Positions 37,006-48,404 of a DNA stretch of 64,000 nucleotides are shown one piece after another. The position numbers were made by a program, and so were the translations under genes. Origin of the DNA: Salinisphaeraceae bacterium (lineage in GTDB: Bacteria; Pseudomonadota; Gammaproteobacteria; Nevskiales; Salinisphaeraceae); the NCBI GenBank assembly GCA_002683405.1, contig NYTH01000027.1, forward strand, positions 1 through 64,000. The letters run 5' to 3'. Positions within the stretch are counted from its first letter, which is position 1. Each line of letters starts with the position of its first letter. Below the pieces are notes generated by a model. It worked only from the letters and a program-made list of their open reading frames with translations. It made no database searches and was not told the DNA's origin.

Positions 37006-37290
37006 TTAGGCTCCGGCACCGGCGTTATCGAACTCGCCCGCCTTCTCGACGACGCGGACCAGCACCCAGGACTTGCCCTTGGAGACAGGCCGGGTTTCGC
37101 GGATTTCCACAAAATCGCCGGCGCCGCACTCGTTGCTTTCGTCGTGGGCCTTTATCCGGCTGCTACGGGTGATGTATTTCCCGTACAGCGGATGCTTTTC
37201 CTTGCGCTCAACCAGAACGACGATGGTCTTGTCCATCTTGTCGCTCACCACGCGACCACTGACAACACGCTGATTGGTTGTCTCGCTCAT
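37006..37290 (-). CDS. rpsQ: 30S ribosomal protein S17
   Basis: This 94-aa primary rRNA-binding OB-fold protein carries [20 protein letters not shown] and [20 protein letters not shown]. It is about ten residues longer than the E. coli protein (84 aa), with a Gly/Ala end. The start overlaps rpmC by four bases. Confidence 0.98.
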   Translation of the reverse strand: MSETTNQRVVSGRVVSDKMDKTIVVLVERKEKHPLYGKYITRSSRIKAHDESNECGAGDFVEIRETRPVSKGKSWVLVRVVEKAGEFDNAGAGA

Positions 37291-37511
37291 GCGGATTCAC
37301 CTTCCGAATTACTGGCTTGGGACTTCAGACCCTGTTCACGCAGCACGGTCTTGACCCGGGCGATATTCCGCCGCGCGGTCCGCAGCTGCGCCCCACCGGA
37401 CAGCTGGCCGGTGGCCTGCTGCATGCGCAGATTGAACTGCTCGCGGCGAAGCTCCAGCAGCTCCTGCTGCAGATCCTGCGTTGACTTGTTACGTAGTTCA
37501 GAGGCCTTCAT
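37287..37511 (-). CDS. rpmC: 50S ribosomal protein L29
   Basis: This 74-aa two-helix protein at the tunnel exit contains [20 protein letters not shown] and a [14 protein letters not shown] second helix, plus an extra hydrophilic tail. ATG at 37511 matches the family start and has GGGA six bases upstream. ATG at 37517 adds Met-Ala and lies directly against that GGGA, so it is less likely. Confidence 0.96.
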   Translation of the reverse strand: MKASELRNKSTQDLQQELLELRREQFNLRMQQATGQLSGGAQLRTARRNIARVKTVLREQGLKSQASNSEGESA

Positions 37512-37555
37512 CGCCATTCCCGTTGCGTTAATGCGTAGCGCGATTCGCTAGAAAC

Positions 37556-37969
37556 TTAAAGAATCTTCCGTTCAACGAAAGCCGTCTGCACGGGCAGCTT
37601 GGCTGCCGCCAGACGGAACGCTTCCTGCGCCACCTCGCGCGATACACCTTCCATCTCGTAGAGCATCCGGCCGGGCTGAATCTTGGCCACCCAGAACTCC
37701 ACGTTGCCCTTACCCTTGCCCATGCGCACTTCGATGGGCTTCTTGGTCACCGGCACGTCCGGAAAGACCCGAATCCAGGTCTTGCCGCCACGCTTGATGT
37801 GGCGGGTCATGGCGCGACGCGCGGCCTCGATCTGCCGTGCGGTGATCCGGCCCCGGCTGACGGCCTTGAGACCGTACTCGCCAAAACTCACTTCGTTGCC
37901 CCGGCTGGCCAGGCCGCGATTGCGCCCTTTCTGAACCTTCCGAAACTTTGTGCGCTTGGGTTGCAGCAT
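37556..37969 (-). CDS. rplP: 50S ribosomal protein L16
   Basis: This 137-aa protein near the peptidyl-transferase centre and A-site tRNA elbow has [20 protein letters not shown] at the start and [20 protein letters not shown] with the following [16 protein letters not shown]. It lies between rpsC and rpmC. Confidence 0.98.
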   Translation of the reverse strand: MLQPKRTKFRKVQKGRNRGLASRGNEVSFGEYGLKAVSRGRITARQIEAARRAMTRHIKRGGKTWIRVFPDVPVTKKPIEVRMGKGKGNVEFWVAKIQPGRMLYEMEGVSREVAQEAFRLAAAKLPVQTAFVERKIL

Positions 37970-38002
37970 GATCTATTCCTGATAATTCCTGAGCCGATTC
38001 GC

Positions 38003-38692
38003 CTACTCGGAAGCCGCTTCAGGCTCGGCAGCGACGGCGGTATCAATCTTTTCCGGCTCGAAAATCTCGCCCTTGAAGATCCAGACCTTCACGCCAAGAA
38101 TGCCGTAGGTCGTCTTGGCTTCCGCCAGACCGTAATCAATGTCCGCGCGCAGCGTGTGCAGGGGTACACGGCCGTCGCGGTACCACTCCGAGCGCGCAAT
38201 CTCGGCGCCATTCAGGCGACCACCCACATTCACCCGGATACCGCCTGCGCCCAGCCGCATGGCGTTGCCCACGGCCCGCTTCATGGCGCGCCGGAACATG
38301 ATCCGGCGCTCAAGCTGCTGCGCGATGTTCTCGGCGACCAGCAGCGCGTCCAGTTCGGGCTTGCGAATTTCTTCCACGGACAGGTGACAGGCACCTGCGG
38401 GCAGGCCCATCCGCTTGGCGACTTCGTTCTTGAGCTTCTCGATATCCTCGCCCTTCTTGCCAATCACAATGCCCGGACGGGCCGTGTGAATGACAATACG
38501 GGCCGACCGCGCCGGGCGATCGATCTGGATCCGTGAAACCGACGCGTGCGACAGCTTCTGACGAATGAAATCCCGAATCTGCAGATCCGTGTTCAGCGCG
38601 TCGCGGTAGCCCTTGTTCTCGGCGTACCAGCGCGAACTCCACTCGGTGGTGACACCAAGCCGGAAACCTGTGGGATGTACTTTTTGACCCAT
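38003..38692 (-). CDS. rpsC: 30S ribosomal protein S3
   Basis: This 229-aa mRNA entry-tunnel protein has the [20 protein letters not shown] start, a KH domain with [20 protein letters not shown] and the C-domain [20 protein letters not shown]. It lies 37 bp after rplV. Confidence 0.98.
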   Translation of the reverse strand: MGQKVHPTGFRLGVTTEWSSRWYAENKGYRDALNTDLQIRDFIRQKLSHASVSRIQIDRPARSARIVIHTARPGIVIGKKGEDIEKLKNEVAKRMGLPAGACHLSVEEIRKPELDALLVAENIAQQLERRIMFRRAMKRAVGNAMRLGAGGIRVNVGGRLNGAEIARSEWYRDGRVPLHTLRADIDYGLAEAKTTYGILGVKVWIFKGEIFEPEKIDTAVAAEPEAASE

Positions 38693-38729
38693 GTCTTAAC
38701 TCGCTTCGCTATGCTCGTGAGCTACCCGC

Positions 38730-39065
38730 TCACGCACCGTCCGCGACGCGGATGGTGATATGACTCGTGCGCTTGGTAATACGGTCGGCCCGCCCGCGGG
38801 CGCGCGCCTTGATACGCTTCATGACGGGACCCTCGTCCACCATGACGGCCGCAATCTTCAGCTCGTCAATGTCCGCGCCATCGTTGTGCTCGGCATTGGC
38901 GATGGCCGACTCGAGCAGCTTGTGCATGATGCGCGCGCCTTTCTTGCCCGAGAACTTGAGCATCTCGAGCGCCCGCTCCACGGGCACGCCGCGCACCTGA
39001 TCGGCCACCAGCCTCGCCTTTTGCGGCGAAATCCGTGCGTAACGCAGTTTTGCCATCGTTTCCAT
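38730..39065 (-). CDS. rplV: 50S ribosomal protein L22
   Basis: This 111-aa protein sends a beta-hairpin into the exit tunnel. [20 protein letters not shown] parallels the METIAKHRHAR start of E. coli L22, so ATG 39065 is kept over ATG 39056. The hairpin region [20 protein letters not shown] is intact. Confidence 0.97.
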   Translation of the reverse strand: METMAKLRYARISPQKARLVADQVRGVPVERALEMLKFSGKKGARIMHKLLESAIANAEHNDGADIDELKIAAVMVDEGPVMKRIKARARGRADRITKRTSHITIRVADGA

Positions 39066-39087
39066 TGCTATTCAGCCTTTGCTGCTA

Positions 39088-39357
39088 TCAGCCCTTGCGA
39101 TCGCCCAGGTGGCCCTTGAAGGTCCGGGTGGGCGCGAACTCGCCCAGCTTGTGGCCCACCATGTTTTCCGAAACGAACACCGGCACGTGCTGACGCCCGT
39201 TGTGCACGCTGATGGTCAGACCGATCATGTCCGGCGTGACCATGGACCGGCGTGACCAGGTCTTGATCGGCCGCTTGGTCTGGCTTTCGGCGGCCACCGC
39301 CACCTTTCTGGCCAGATGCAGGTCGATAAACGGGCCTTTCTTGATTGAACGCGGCAT
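39088..39357 (-). CDS. rpsS: 30S ribosomal protein S19
   Basis: This 89-aa head protein bridges to the large subunit. [20 protein letters not shown] and [20 protein letters not shown] are diagnostic. It lies 40 bp after rplB and 22 bp before rplV. Confidence 0.98.
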   Translation of the reverse strand: MPRSIKKGPFIDLHLARKVAVAAESQTKRPIKTWSRRSMVTPDMIGLTISVHNGRQHVPVFVSENMVGHKLGEFAPTRTFKGHLGDRKG

Positions 39358-39397
39358 GTGCTACTTCGCCTTTGCTTAAGCCTGTTGAGTGTCGCGA

Positions 39398-40234
39398 CTA
39401 GCGCTTCTTGCGCTTGCTGCGCTTGCGCACAATCAGGCTGTCGGTACGTTTGTTCGTCCGGGTCTTGTAACCCTTCGTCTTCCAGCCCCACGGACTGGTC
39501 GGATGGCGACCACCGCTGGTGCGGCCTTCACCACCACCATGCGGATGATCCACCGGGTTCATGGCCACACCGCGTACGGTGGGGCGCTTCCCGCGCCAGC
39601 GGGTCGCGCCGGCCTTGCCCAGCGACCGCAGGGCATGCTCATCGTTGCCCACCAGACCCACAGTCGCCTTGCAGCGCGCGAATACCCGGCGCATTTCACC
39701 GGAACGCAGTCGCAGCGTTGCGTAATCACCCTCGCGAGCAACCAGCTGGGCGGCAGCACCGGCACTGCGCGCCATCTGCGCACCCTTGCCGGGCCGCAGC
39801 TCCACGCAATGGATCGTGGTGCCGACCGGAATGTTGCTCAGCGGCAGCGCGTTGCCCGGCTTGATGGCGGCCTCGTTGCCGGACTCGACCTTGTCACCCA
39901 CCTGCACAGCGCGGGGGGCGATGATGTAGCGACGCTCACCGTCCGCGTACAGCAGCAGCGCGAGGTGCGCACTACGATTGGGGTCGTATTCGAGCCGCTC
40001 AACCGTCGCCGGAATGCCGTCCTTGTCGCGCTTGAAATCAATAACGCGGTATCGCTGCTTGTGGCCGCCGCCGCGATGCCGGGTCGTGATACGGCCGGCA
40101 TTGTTGCGCCCCCCGCTCTTGGATTTCTTGGCCAGTAGCGCGCGGTGCGGCTCGCCGCGATGCAGATCAGGGTTTTTGACCTGAACCACAAAGCGCCGAC
40201 CGGCGGATGTTGGCTTGGCTTTCTTCAGTGCCAT
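39398..40234 (-). CDS. rplB: 50S ribosomal protein L2
   Basis: This 278-aa protein is essential for subunit association and peptidyl-transferase assembly. The N-terminal basic part, [20 protein letters not shown], and the [20 protein letters not shown] block with the conserved His are intact, followed by the [20 protein letters not shown] end. Confidence 0.98.
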   Translation of the reverse strand: MALKKAKPTSAGRRFVVQVKNPDLHRGEPHRALLAKKSKSGGRNNAGRITTRHRGGGHKQRYRVIDFKRDKDGIPATVERLEYDPNRSAHLALLLYADGERRYIIAPRAVQVGDKVESGNEAAIKPGNALPLSNIPVGTTIHCVELRPGKGAQMARSAGAAAQLVAREGDYATLRLRSGEMRRVFARCKATVGLVGNDEHALRSLGKAGATRWRGKRPTVRGVAMNPVDHPHGGGEGRTSGGRHPTSPWGWKTKGYKTRTNKRTDSLIVRKRSKRKKR

Positions 40235-40276
40235 GTCTGACTACCTGTTTCCTAAATTCCCGGCGCTGCGCAAGGC

Positions 40277-40588
40277 TTACTCAGCCGCGCCACCGAGGAA
40301 ATCGATTTCCTGACCTTCGGCAAGCGACACGTAGGCCTTCTTCCAACCGGCGCGCTTGCCTACGCGACCGCGAAAGCGCTTGGTCTTGCCCTTCACGTTC
40401 AGCGTCGTGACGCCGGTCACCTTGACCTTGAACAGCTCCTCGACGGCCTGCTTGATCTCCGGCTTGGTCGCGTCAACCGCCACCTCGAAGACCACCTGGT
40501 TGGCTTCGTCCGCCAGCACGGTGCTCTTTTCCGAGATATGCGGAGACCGCAGGACCTGCAGTAGGCGTTCTTGCTTGGCGACAGTCAT
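40277..40588 (-). CDS. rplW: 50S ribosomal protein L23
   Basis: This 103-aa exit-tunnel protein docks trigger factor and [23 protein letters not shown] and [20 protein letters not shown] are diagnostic. ATG 40588 overlaps the rplD stop by four bases (ATGA) and has AGGAG eight bases upstream. A GTG at 40597 would add three residues and is rejected. Confidence 0.97.
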   Translation of the reverse strand: MTVAKQERLLQVLRSPHISEKSTVLADEANQVVFEVAVDATKPEIKQAVEELFKVKVTGVTTLNVKGKTKRFRGRVGKRAGWKKAYVSLAEGQEIDFLGGAAE

Positions 40589-41193
40589 GCCAGCCACTCC
40601 TCAATCTGTTTAAGGGCGTCCACGGTCACAACCACCTGCTCGGCACCCACCAGCGCTACCGGGTCCAGTCCGGAAACGTCACTAACCACCAGGCCCGGCA
40701 GGTTGTTGGCCGAATACGCCAGCTTGTCATCCACTTCCTTCACGATGATCAGGCCGCGACTGCCCGCGCCCACGCTGCCGAGCTTGTCGAGCAGCCCGCG
40801 CGTCTTGCGCTCTTCCAGCGCCAGCTCGCTCACGACCAGCAGACGCTCCTGCCGATTGAGCTCCGAAAAGATGGCGCGCATCGCGCCCCGGTACATCTTC
40901 CGGTTGACCTTCTGCGAAAAGTCGCGCGGACGGGCAGCAAACGTCACGCCACCGCCCGACCAGATCGGACTGCGAATCGTGCCGGCACGGGCGCGGCCCG
41001 TACCTTTTTGCCGCCACGGCTTCTTGCCGCCGCCGCGCACATCCGCGCGCGACTTCTGGGCCTTTGTTCCGGCCCGGCCGCCGGCCATGTAGGCCGTCAC
41101 GACCTGATGCACCAGCGTGGCGTTGAATTCGGCACCCAGCAGCGTATCCGCCACTGTTACGCCGTTGCTGTCATTGGCTACCGCAAGTTCCAT
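40585..41193 (-). CDS. rplD: 50S ribosomal protein L4
   Basis: This 202-aa exit-tunnel protein is the S10 operon repressor in E. coli. The tunnel loop [20 protein letters not shown] and flanking [20 protein letters not shown] are intact. Autoregulation through an S10 leader looks doubtful here, because the space in front of rpsJ is very short. Confidence 0.98.
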   Translation of the reverse strand: MELAVANDSNGVTVADTLLGAEFNATLVHQVVTAYMAGGRAGTKAQKSRADVRGGGKKPWRQKGTGRARAGTIRSPIWSGGGVTFAARPRDFSQKVNRKMYRGAMRAIFSELNRQERLLVVSELALEERKTRGLLDKLGSVGAGSRGLIIVKEVDDKLAYSANNLPGLVVSDVSGLDPVALVGAEQVVVTVDALKQIEEWLA

Positions 41194-41241
41194 GGGTATC
41201 GCCTTACAATCCGAAAAATACTGTGACTGACGGTGCAGCGA

Positions 41242-41988
41242 CTAGCGCTGCTTAACGGCAGGCCGAATGATCAGATCCGAGCCCTTGGCACCGGGCACGC
41301 CGCCCCTGATGAGCAGGATGCCCTTGTCCACGTCGACCCGGACAATCTCGAGATTCTGCACGGTGCGACGGACATTACCCATCTGACCGGCCATTTTCTT
41401 GCCTTTAAACACGCGGCCAGGCGTCTGGTTCTGGCCAATCGAGCCTGGGGCGCGATGGGCCAGCGAGTTGCCGTGACTCATGCGCTGCGAACTGAAGTTG
41501 TGCCGCTTGATCGTGCCGGCAAAACCCTTGCCGATGGACCGGCCGGTCACATCCACAACCTGGCCGCTTTCAAACAGCGCCGCAGTCAATTCGTCACCGA
41601 TCTTGATATCGGCTTCTTCGTACTGCGGCTCGGCGGCCTGCGCCTGGTCACCCTCTTCGCCGTCGGCTTCCGCCGATTCCGGCGCCGGGGCATCAATGAG
41701 GGTCTTGGTCTTGGGCAGCGCCTCGCCGTCATCCAGGCGAAACTCCCAGACGCCACGACCAGCGCTCACGCCGGCCTTCTTGAACTGCCCTGCCAGCGGC
41801 GCTCCCACGCGAGAGGCGCGACGATCACCCGTAGTGACCTGCACCGCGCGATACCCGTCGGAATCGCCGTCCTTGATCGCGGTTACACGATTGGCGGCAA
41901 TTTCCACGACCGTCACCGGTATGGAAGCGCCAGCGTCCGTGAACACGCGCGTCATGCCGCATTTGCGGCCAATGAGTCCCATCGACAT
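41242..41988 (-). CDS. rplC: 50S ribosomal protein L3 with acidic insertion
   Basis: This 248-aa assembly-initiator protein has its long loop reaching the peptidyl-transferase centre. [20 protein letters not shown] starts it and [20 protein letters not shown] carries the loop with the methylated-Gln region. E. coli L3 has 209 residues. The excess is a block of about 36 residues after EFRLDDGE (roughly residues 92-130) that is rich in Glu, Asp, Ala and Gln. The insertion falls in the solvent-side barrel region rather than in the central loop. ATG 41988 has AGAGG upstream; ATG 41982 is an alternative. Confidence 0.97.
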   Translation of the reverse strand: MSMGLIGRKCGMTRVFTDAGASIPVTVVEIAANRVTAIKDGDSDGYRAVQVTTGDRRASRVGAPLAGQFKKAGVSAGRGVWEFRLDDGEALPKTKTLIDAPAPESAEADGEEGDQAQAAEPQYEEADIKIGDELTAALFESGQVVDVTGRSIGKGFAGTIKRHNFSSQRMSHGNSLAHRAPGSIGQNQTPGRVFKGKKMAGQMGNVRRTVQNLEIVRVDVDKGILLIRGGVPGAKGSDLIIRPAVKQR

Positions 41989-42123
41989 TCGATCTAGCCT
42001 CTTGCTTATCGCCACTCGCTACCGGGGGCGACAGTTCAAGTGTTGGAGCGTTTACAACGGCAGCGAACCGCCGCCTTTCAAGCTGTCACCGGGGTTGCCA
42101 CGATGACCAAAACGCCTAGCCCA

Positions 42124-42438
42124 CTATTGTAACTTAATTTGCACGTCCACGCCTGCGGCGAGGTCGAGTTTCATGAGCGCATCGACGGTTTTTTCCGTCG
42201 GCTCGACAATATCCATCATCCGCTTGTGCGTCCGAATCTCGTACTGATCGCGCGCGTCCTTGTTGACGTGCGGGGAAATCAGCACCGTGTAGCGCTCCTT
42301 GCGGGTCGGCAGCGGAATGGGGCCGTGAACCTGGGCACCCGTGCGCTTCGCGGTTTCCACGATTTCCCGCGCCGACTTGTCGATCAGACGATGATCGAAA
42401 GCCTTCAGGCGGATTCGGATGTTCTGGTTCGTTGCCAT
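42124..42438 (-). CDS. rpsJ: 30S ribosomal protein S10
   Basis: This 104-aa protein also acts as NusE in antitermination with NusB and Nus[21 protein letters not shown] and [20 protein letters not shown] are diagnostic. It is the first gene of the S10 operon. Only 27 bp separate its ATG from the T-run of the tuf terminator, and no strong ribosome-binding site is evident. Confidence 0.98.
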   Translation of the reverse strand: MATNQNIRIRLKAFDHRLIDKSAREIVETAKRTGAQVHGPIPLPTRKERYTVLISPHVNKDARDQYEIRTHKRMMDIVEPTEKTVDALMKLDLAAGVDVQIKLQ

Positions 42439-42464
42439 ATCAGTTCGCTGCTATCACTCGGGGT

Positions 42465-42496
42465 CAAAAAAGCCGGGCAGCGCCATGCTGCCCGGC
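42465..42496 (-). terminator. terminator between tuf and rpsJ
   Basis: A perfect 9-bp stem (GCCGGGCAG at 42472-42480 with 42488-42496) has a 7-nt loop. In the minus direction it is followed by six T (42466-42471). It lies 15 bp after the tuf stop and ends the str operon, at least in part. Confidence 0.85.
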
Positions 42497-42510
42497 CTGA
42501 TTCAACGCGT

Positions 42511-43701
42511 TTACTCGATGATCTTCGAGACCACGCCGGCGCCTACGGTGCGGCCACCTTCACGGATGGCGAAACGCAGACCCTCTTCCATGGCGATCGG
42601 CGCAATCAGCTCGACTTCCATGGTGACGTTGTCGCCCGGCATGACCATCTCGACGTCAGCCGGCAGCTGGCAATCGCCGGTCACGTCCGTGGTGCGGAAG
42701 TAGAACTGGGGACGGTAGCCCTTGAAAAACGGCGTGTGACGACCGCCCTCTTCCTTCTTGAGCACGTACACCTCGCAGGTGAACTTGGTGTGCGGCGTGA
42801 TCGATCCCGGCTTGGCCAGCACCTGGCCGCGCTCGATGTCCTCGCGCTTCGTGCCGCGCAGCAGGATGCCGACGTTGTCGCCCGCCTCACCCTGATCCAG
42901 CAGCTTGCGGAACATCTCCACGCCGGTAACGGTGGTCTTGGTGGTGGCGTTGATGCCGACGATTTCGATTTCGTCGCCCACCTTGACGATACCGCGCTCG
43001 ACGCGGCCGGTGGCCACGGTGCCGCGACCGGAAATCGAGAAGACGTCCTCGACCGGCATCAGGAAGTCGCCATCCACGGCGCGCTCGGGCTGCGGAATCC
43101 AGTCGTCCAGGGCGTCGATCAGCTTGCTGATGGCCTCGGCGCCGTGCTCGCCCTCATCACCTTCCAGCGCCTTCAGCGCGGAACCGGTGATCACGGGGGT
43201 GTCGTCACCCGGGAACTCGTAGGCGTCGAGCAGCTCGCGGACTTCCATTTCGACCAGCTCGAGCAACTCGGCGTCATCCACCATGTCCGCCTTGTTCAGG
43301 AAGACCACGATGTAGGGCACGCCAACCTGGCGCGCCAGCAGGATGTGCTCGCGCGTCTGCGGCATGGGGCCGTCAGCGGCCGACACCACCAGAATCGCGC
43401 CGTCCATCTGGGCTGCGCCGGTAATCATGTTCTTGACGTAATCCGCATGCCCCGGGCAGTCAACGTGGGCGTAGTGGCGATCTTCCGATTCGTACTCCAC
43501 GTGCGCCGTTGCGATCGTGATACCACGCGCCTTCTCCTCCGGCGCGTTGTCGATCTGGTCGTAGGCGCGCGATTCGCCGCCGAACTTCTTGCCCTGCACA
43601 ACCGTCAGCGCAGCGGTCAACGTGGTCTTGCCGTGGTCAACGTGACCTATCGTGCCCACATTCACATGCGGCTTTGTGCGCTCGAATTTTTCTTTGGACA
43701 T
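42511..43701 (-). CDS. tuf: elongation factor Tu
   Basis: This 396-aa GTPase delivers aminoacyl-tRNA to the ribosome. [10 protein letters not shown] (G1), [13 protein letters not shown] (G3) and NKADMVDD (G4) are intact, and beta-barrel domains 2 and 3 follow to the end. It is the last gene of the str operon, 67 bp after fusA. It is the only tuf in the window: the second copy usually found beside tRNA-Thr, tRNA-Trp and secE is absent from 61708-62125. Confidence 0.99.
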   Translation of the reverse strand: MSKEKFERTKPHVNVGTIGHVDHGKTTLTAALTVVQGKKFGGESRAYDQIDNAPEEKARGITIATAHVEYESEDRHYAHVDCPGHADYVKNMITGAAQMDGAILVVSAADGPMPQTREHILLARQVGVPYIVVFLNKADMVDDAELLELVEMEVRELLDAYEFPGDDTPVITGSALKALEGDEGEHGAEAISKLIDALDDWIPQPERAVDGDFLMPVEDVFSISGRGTVATGRVERGIVKVGDEIEIVGINATTKTTVTGVEMFRKLLDQGEAGDNVGILLRGTKREDIERGQVLAKPGSITPHTKFTCEVYVLKKEEGGRHTPFFKGYRPQFYFRTTDVTGDCQLPADVEMVMPGDNVTMEVELIAPIAMEEGLRFAIREGGRTVGAGVVSKIIE

Positions 43702-43768
43702 GATCTAGCCTCTTTCCTCTTTAGCTTGTGCTACTGCTGACGTTGAAAAGTAAGTGACCGGCAGACAA

Positions 43769-45883
<2,115 letters not shown>

Positions 45884-45912
45884 GGATATGCTCTAGATCG
45901 TTGAAGTGGTCT

Positions 45913-46386
45913 CTACCACCGGAAGTGGGAGAACGCCTTGTTGGCCTCGGCCATGCGATGCACGTCTTCACGCTTCTTGACCGCGGAACCCCGATACTCG
46001 GAGGCATCCAGCAGCTCGCCGGCCAGGCGTTGCGCCATGGAGTGCTCACCACGCTTGCGCGCGGCGTCGATGACCCAGCGCATGGCCAGCGTGGTGCGGC
46101 GCACCGCGCGAACCTCGACGGGCACCTGGTAGGTTGCGCCGCCCACACGGCGGGACTTCACCTCGACCGCGGGACGCACGTTGTCCAGCGCCTCTTCGAG
46201 GGTCTCGATCGGGTTATCGGTCTTCTTCTTGGTGGCGATGATCGACAGGGCGCCATAGACAATGGATTCGGACTTCGACTTCTTGCCGTCTTCCATGATC
46301 ATGTTCATGAACTTGGCAAGCATGATCGACTTGTAGCGCGGATCCGGCAGGATTTCGCGACGCGGTGCAGCGGCTCTACGTGACAT
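45913..46386 (-). CDS. rpsG: 30S ribosomal protein S7
   Basis: This 157-aa head assembly-initiator protein is the str operon repressor in E. coli. [20 protein letters not shown] and [20 protein letters not shown] are diagnostic. ATG 46386 is preceded by TAAGGAG. It lies 12 bp after rpsL. Confidence 0.98.
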   Translation of the reverse strand: MSRRAAAPRREILPDPRYKSIMLAKFMNMIMEDGKKSKSESIVYGALSIIATKKKTDNPIETLEEALDNVRPAVEVKSRRVGGATYQVPVEVRAVRRTTLAMRWVIDAARKRGEHSMAQRLAGELLDASEYRGSAVKKREDVHRMAEANKAFSHFRW

Positions 46387-46398
46387 TGCGCGATCTCC

Positions 46399-46773
46399 TT
46401 AGGACTTCGGCTTCTTGGCGCCGTACTTGGAACGACCCTGACGACGGGCTTCGACGCCCGACGCATCCAGGGCACCGCGCACGGTGTGATAGCGCACACC
46501 CGGCAAGTCCTTCACACGGCCGCCGCGAATCAGCACCACGGAGTGTTCCTGCAGGTTATGGCCCTCACCACCGATGTAGCTGGTGACCTCGAAGCCGTTG
46601 GTCAGGCGCACACGCGCGACCTTACGCAGAGCCGAGTTCGGCTTCTTCGGCGTCGTGGTATAAACACGCGTACACACGCCGCGCTTCTGGGGGCACCCCT
46701 GCAAGGCCGGCACGGTATTCTTGACCGGCTTGTCCTTGCGTCCTTTCCGAACGAGCTGATTGACCGTCGCCAC
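46399..46773 (-). CDS. rpsL: 30S ribosomal protein S12
   Basis: This 124-aa decoding-centre protein carries [20 protein letters not shown] and [20 protein letters not shown]. The two lysines whose change gives streptomycin resistance (42/43 and 87/88 region) are wild type. It is the first gene of the str operon, with its own promoter at 46844-46872 and a hairpin plus T-run in the leader. Confidence 0.98.
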   Translation of the reverse strand: MATVNQLVRKGRKDKPVKNTVPALQGCPQKRGVCTRVYTTTPKKPNSALRKVARVRLTNGFEVTSYIGGEGHNLQEHSVVLIRGGRVKDLPGVRYHTVRGALDASGVEARRQGRSKYGAKKPKS

Positions 46774-46795
46774 AGGCTAAAACCTTGTTTCTGGT

Positions 46796-46827
46796 AAAAA
46801 ATAACAGGCAGGGAGACCCCTGCCTGT
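46796..46827 (-). terminator. hairpin with T-run in the rpsL leader
   Basis: A perfect 10-bp stem (46804-46813 with 46818-46827) has a 4-nt loop and is followed in the minus direction by a TTATTTTTT-like tract. It lies downstream of the strong promoter at 46844-46872 and about 23 bp upstream of the rpsL start. It would thus act as an attenuator of the str operon rather than as an end-of-operon terminator. Confidence 0.65.
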
Positions 46828-46843
46828 CTAGGTGAGGGCGCGA

Positions 46844-46872
46844 ATAGTAATGATGGCTGCAGGTGCTGTCAA
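46844..46872 (-). promoter_or_regulatory. sigma70 promoter of the str operon
   Basis: On the minus strand a perfect TTGACA (46867-46872) is followed after 17 bp by TACTAT (46844-46849). A GC-rich discriminator TCGCGCCC comes next, as in stringently controlled ribosomal promoters. It lies about 70 bp upstream of rpsL and just in front of the divergent modA. Confidence 0.8.
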
Positions 46873-46902
46873 GGCGGCCGAAGACTCAGGTAACGTATCC
46901 GC

Positions 46903-47721
46903 ATGACGTCGTTCAGTTTCAGTTCGGCCCAGTCTGCGCTAAGCCATTCCACCATAAAGCGGTTTTTCCGCACTGGCCTGCTTGCGGGCCTGCTGCTGGG
47001 CAGTGCCCCGGCTTGCGCGCAACCGCTGCTGAGGATCGCCGTCGCCAGCAATTTCGCGGAGGCTTCCGAGCACATCGCGGCCGGCTTCGAGCAGCTCAAT
47101 GCGGTCACGGTCCAGATCAGCTCCGGCTCGACGGGCAAGCTCTATGCCCAGATCAGACACGGGGCGCCCTACGACATTTTCCTCGCCGCCGACGCTGCGC
47201 GGCCGCAACGGCTGGAAGCCGAAGGCGAGACCGTACCCGGCACCCGCATCACCTACGCGGTGGGCCGACTGGCACTGTGGTCCCGCCTGGGGCGACGCGA
47301 CGGTGAGGCCTGTCGGGATACGATCCGGCAAGGCCCGCAAAAAACACTGGCGGTCGCCAATCCTGCGCTGGCGCCCTATGGGCTGGCCAGCGAGCAGGCG
47401 CTCAGGCAGATGAACCTGGCCCAGAGCAACGAGCCGCGCCGGGTGGTGGGCGAGAACATCGCGCAGACCTGGCATTTCGTGGCCAGCGGCGCCGCCGACA
47501 TGGGGCTGGTAGCGCTGTCGCAGGTACTTTTAGTCGATCGGGCCGAACTCGACGGCTGTATCTGGATGGTTCCCGCCCGGTTGCACGACCCCATTGCGCA
47601 ACAGGGGGTCATCCTGAACGATTCGCCGCATGCCCGAGCCTTCATGCAGTGGCTGCAATCAAAGGAGACGACCACCCGCCTGCAGGACATGGGTTACGCC
47701 CTGCCCCGGGAGACACCCTGA
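46903..47721 (+). CDS. modA: molybdate-binding periplasmic protein ModA
   Basis: This 272-aa ABC solute-binding protein has a signal peptide (basic KRFFR followed by a hydrophobic run, cleavage near ACAQP, residue 39). The ModA core has VAVASNF-type and SGSTGKLYAQI segments that hold the oxyanion with Ser and backbone groups, then GAPYDIFLAAD. It captures molybdate (or tungstate) for ModBC. The ribosome-binding site is weak and the promoter is not clear. It is divergent from rpsL and shares one base with modB. Confidence 0.92.
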   Translation: MTSFSFSSAQSALSHSTIKRFFRTGLLAGLLLGSAPACAQPLLRIAVASNFAEASEHIAAGFEQLNAVTVQISSGSTGKLYAQIRHGAPYDIFLAADAARPQRLEAEGETVPGTRITYAVGRLALWSRLGRRDGEACRDTIRQGPQKTLAVANPALAPYGLASEQALRQMNLAQSNEPRRVVGENIAQTWHFVASGAADMGLVALSQVLLVDRAELDGCIWMVPARLHDPIAQQGVILNDSPHARAFMQWLQSKETTTRLQDMGYALPRETP

Positions 47722-48404
47722 TGTTCGAGGGCCTGCAGCAGGCCGACCTGGGACCGCTCTGGCTGAGCTTCAAGCTGGCGGCCGCCACCCTGGCTCTGCT
47801 GCTCCTGCTGGGTACCCCGCTTGCCTGGTGGCTGGCCCGCAGCCGTCGCTGGTACAAAAGCGCCATCGAAAGCCTGGTTGCCCTGCCGCTGGTGTTGCCG
47901 CCGACCGTGCTGGGCTTTTACCTGCTCATTCTGTTCAGTCCGCGCCACCCGTTCGGCGCACAATGGGAAGCACTGACCGGTCACACGCTCAGCTTCAGTT
48001 TCAGCGGCCTGGTCATCGCGTCGGCGGTCTACAGCCTGCCGTTCGTGGTGCAACCCATCCAGCAGGCGTTCGAGGCCGGTGGCCGCTGGGCGCAGGAGAC
48101 CGCGACCACCCTGGGCGCAGGGCCGGTCAGGCGGTTCGTCATGATCACGCTGCCCATGGCCCGCGGCGGTTTTCTGTCTGCCAGCGTAATGGGCTTTGCT
48201 CATACCCTGGGCGAATTCGGCGTGGTGCTGATGATCGGTGGCAACATCGCCGACGAAACCCGCGTGGTATCGATCGCGATTTACGACCATGTCGAAACGC
48301 TGGCGTACGACCAGGCGCATGCGCTGTCGCTCATCCTGCTCTCGCTGTCGTTCCTGTCGCTGCTGGGCCTGTTCATGGTGAACCGACGCTGGACCCTGCG
48401 ATGA
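47721..48404 (+). CDS. modB: molybdate ABC transporter permease ModB
   Basis: This 227-aa inner-membrane permease has five or six helices. The EAA loop reads ETATTLGAGPVRRFVMITLP at about residues 135-154, followed by GEFGVVLMIGGNI, a conserved ModB segment. It forms the translocation path of the ModABC importer. ATG 47721 overlaps the modA stop by one base, and the stop overlaps the modC ATG by three. Confidence 0.93.
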   Translation: MFEGLQQADLGPLWLSFKLAAATLALLLLLGTPLAWWLARSRRWYKSAIESLVALPLVLPPTVLGFYLLILFSPRHPFGAQWEALTGHTLSFSFSGLVIASAVYSLPFVVQPIQQAFEAGGRWAQETATTLGAGPVRRFVMITLPMARGGFLSASVMGFAHTLGEFGVVLMIGGNIADETRVVSIAIYDHVETLAYDQAHALSLILLSLSFLSLLGLFMVNRRWTLR

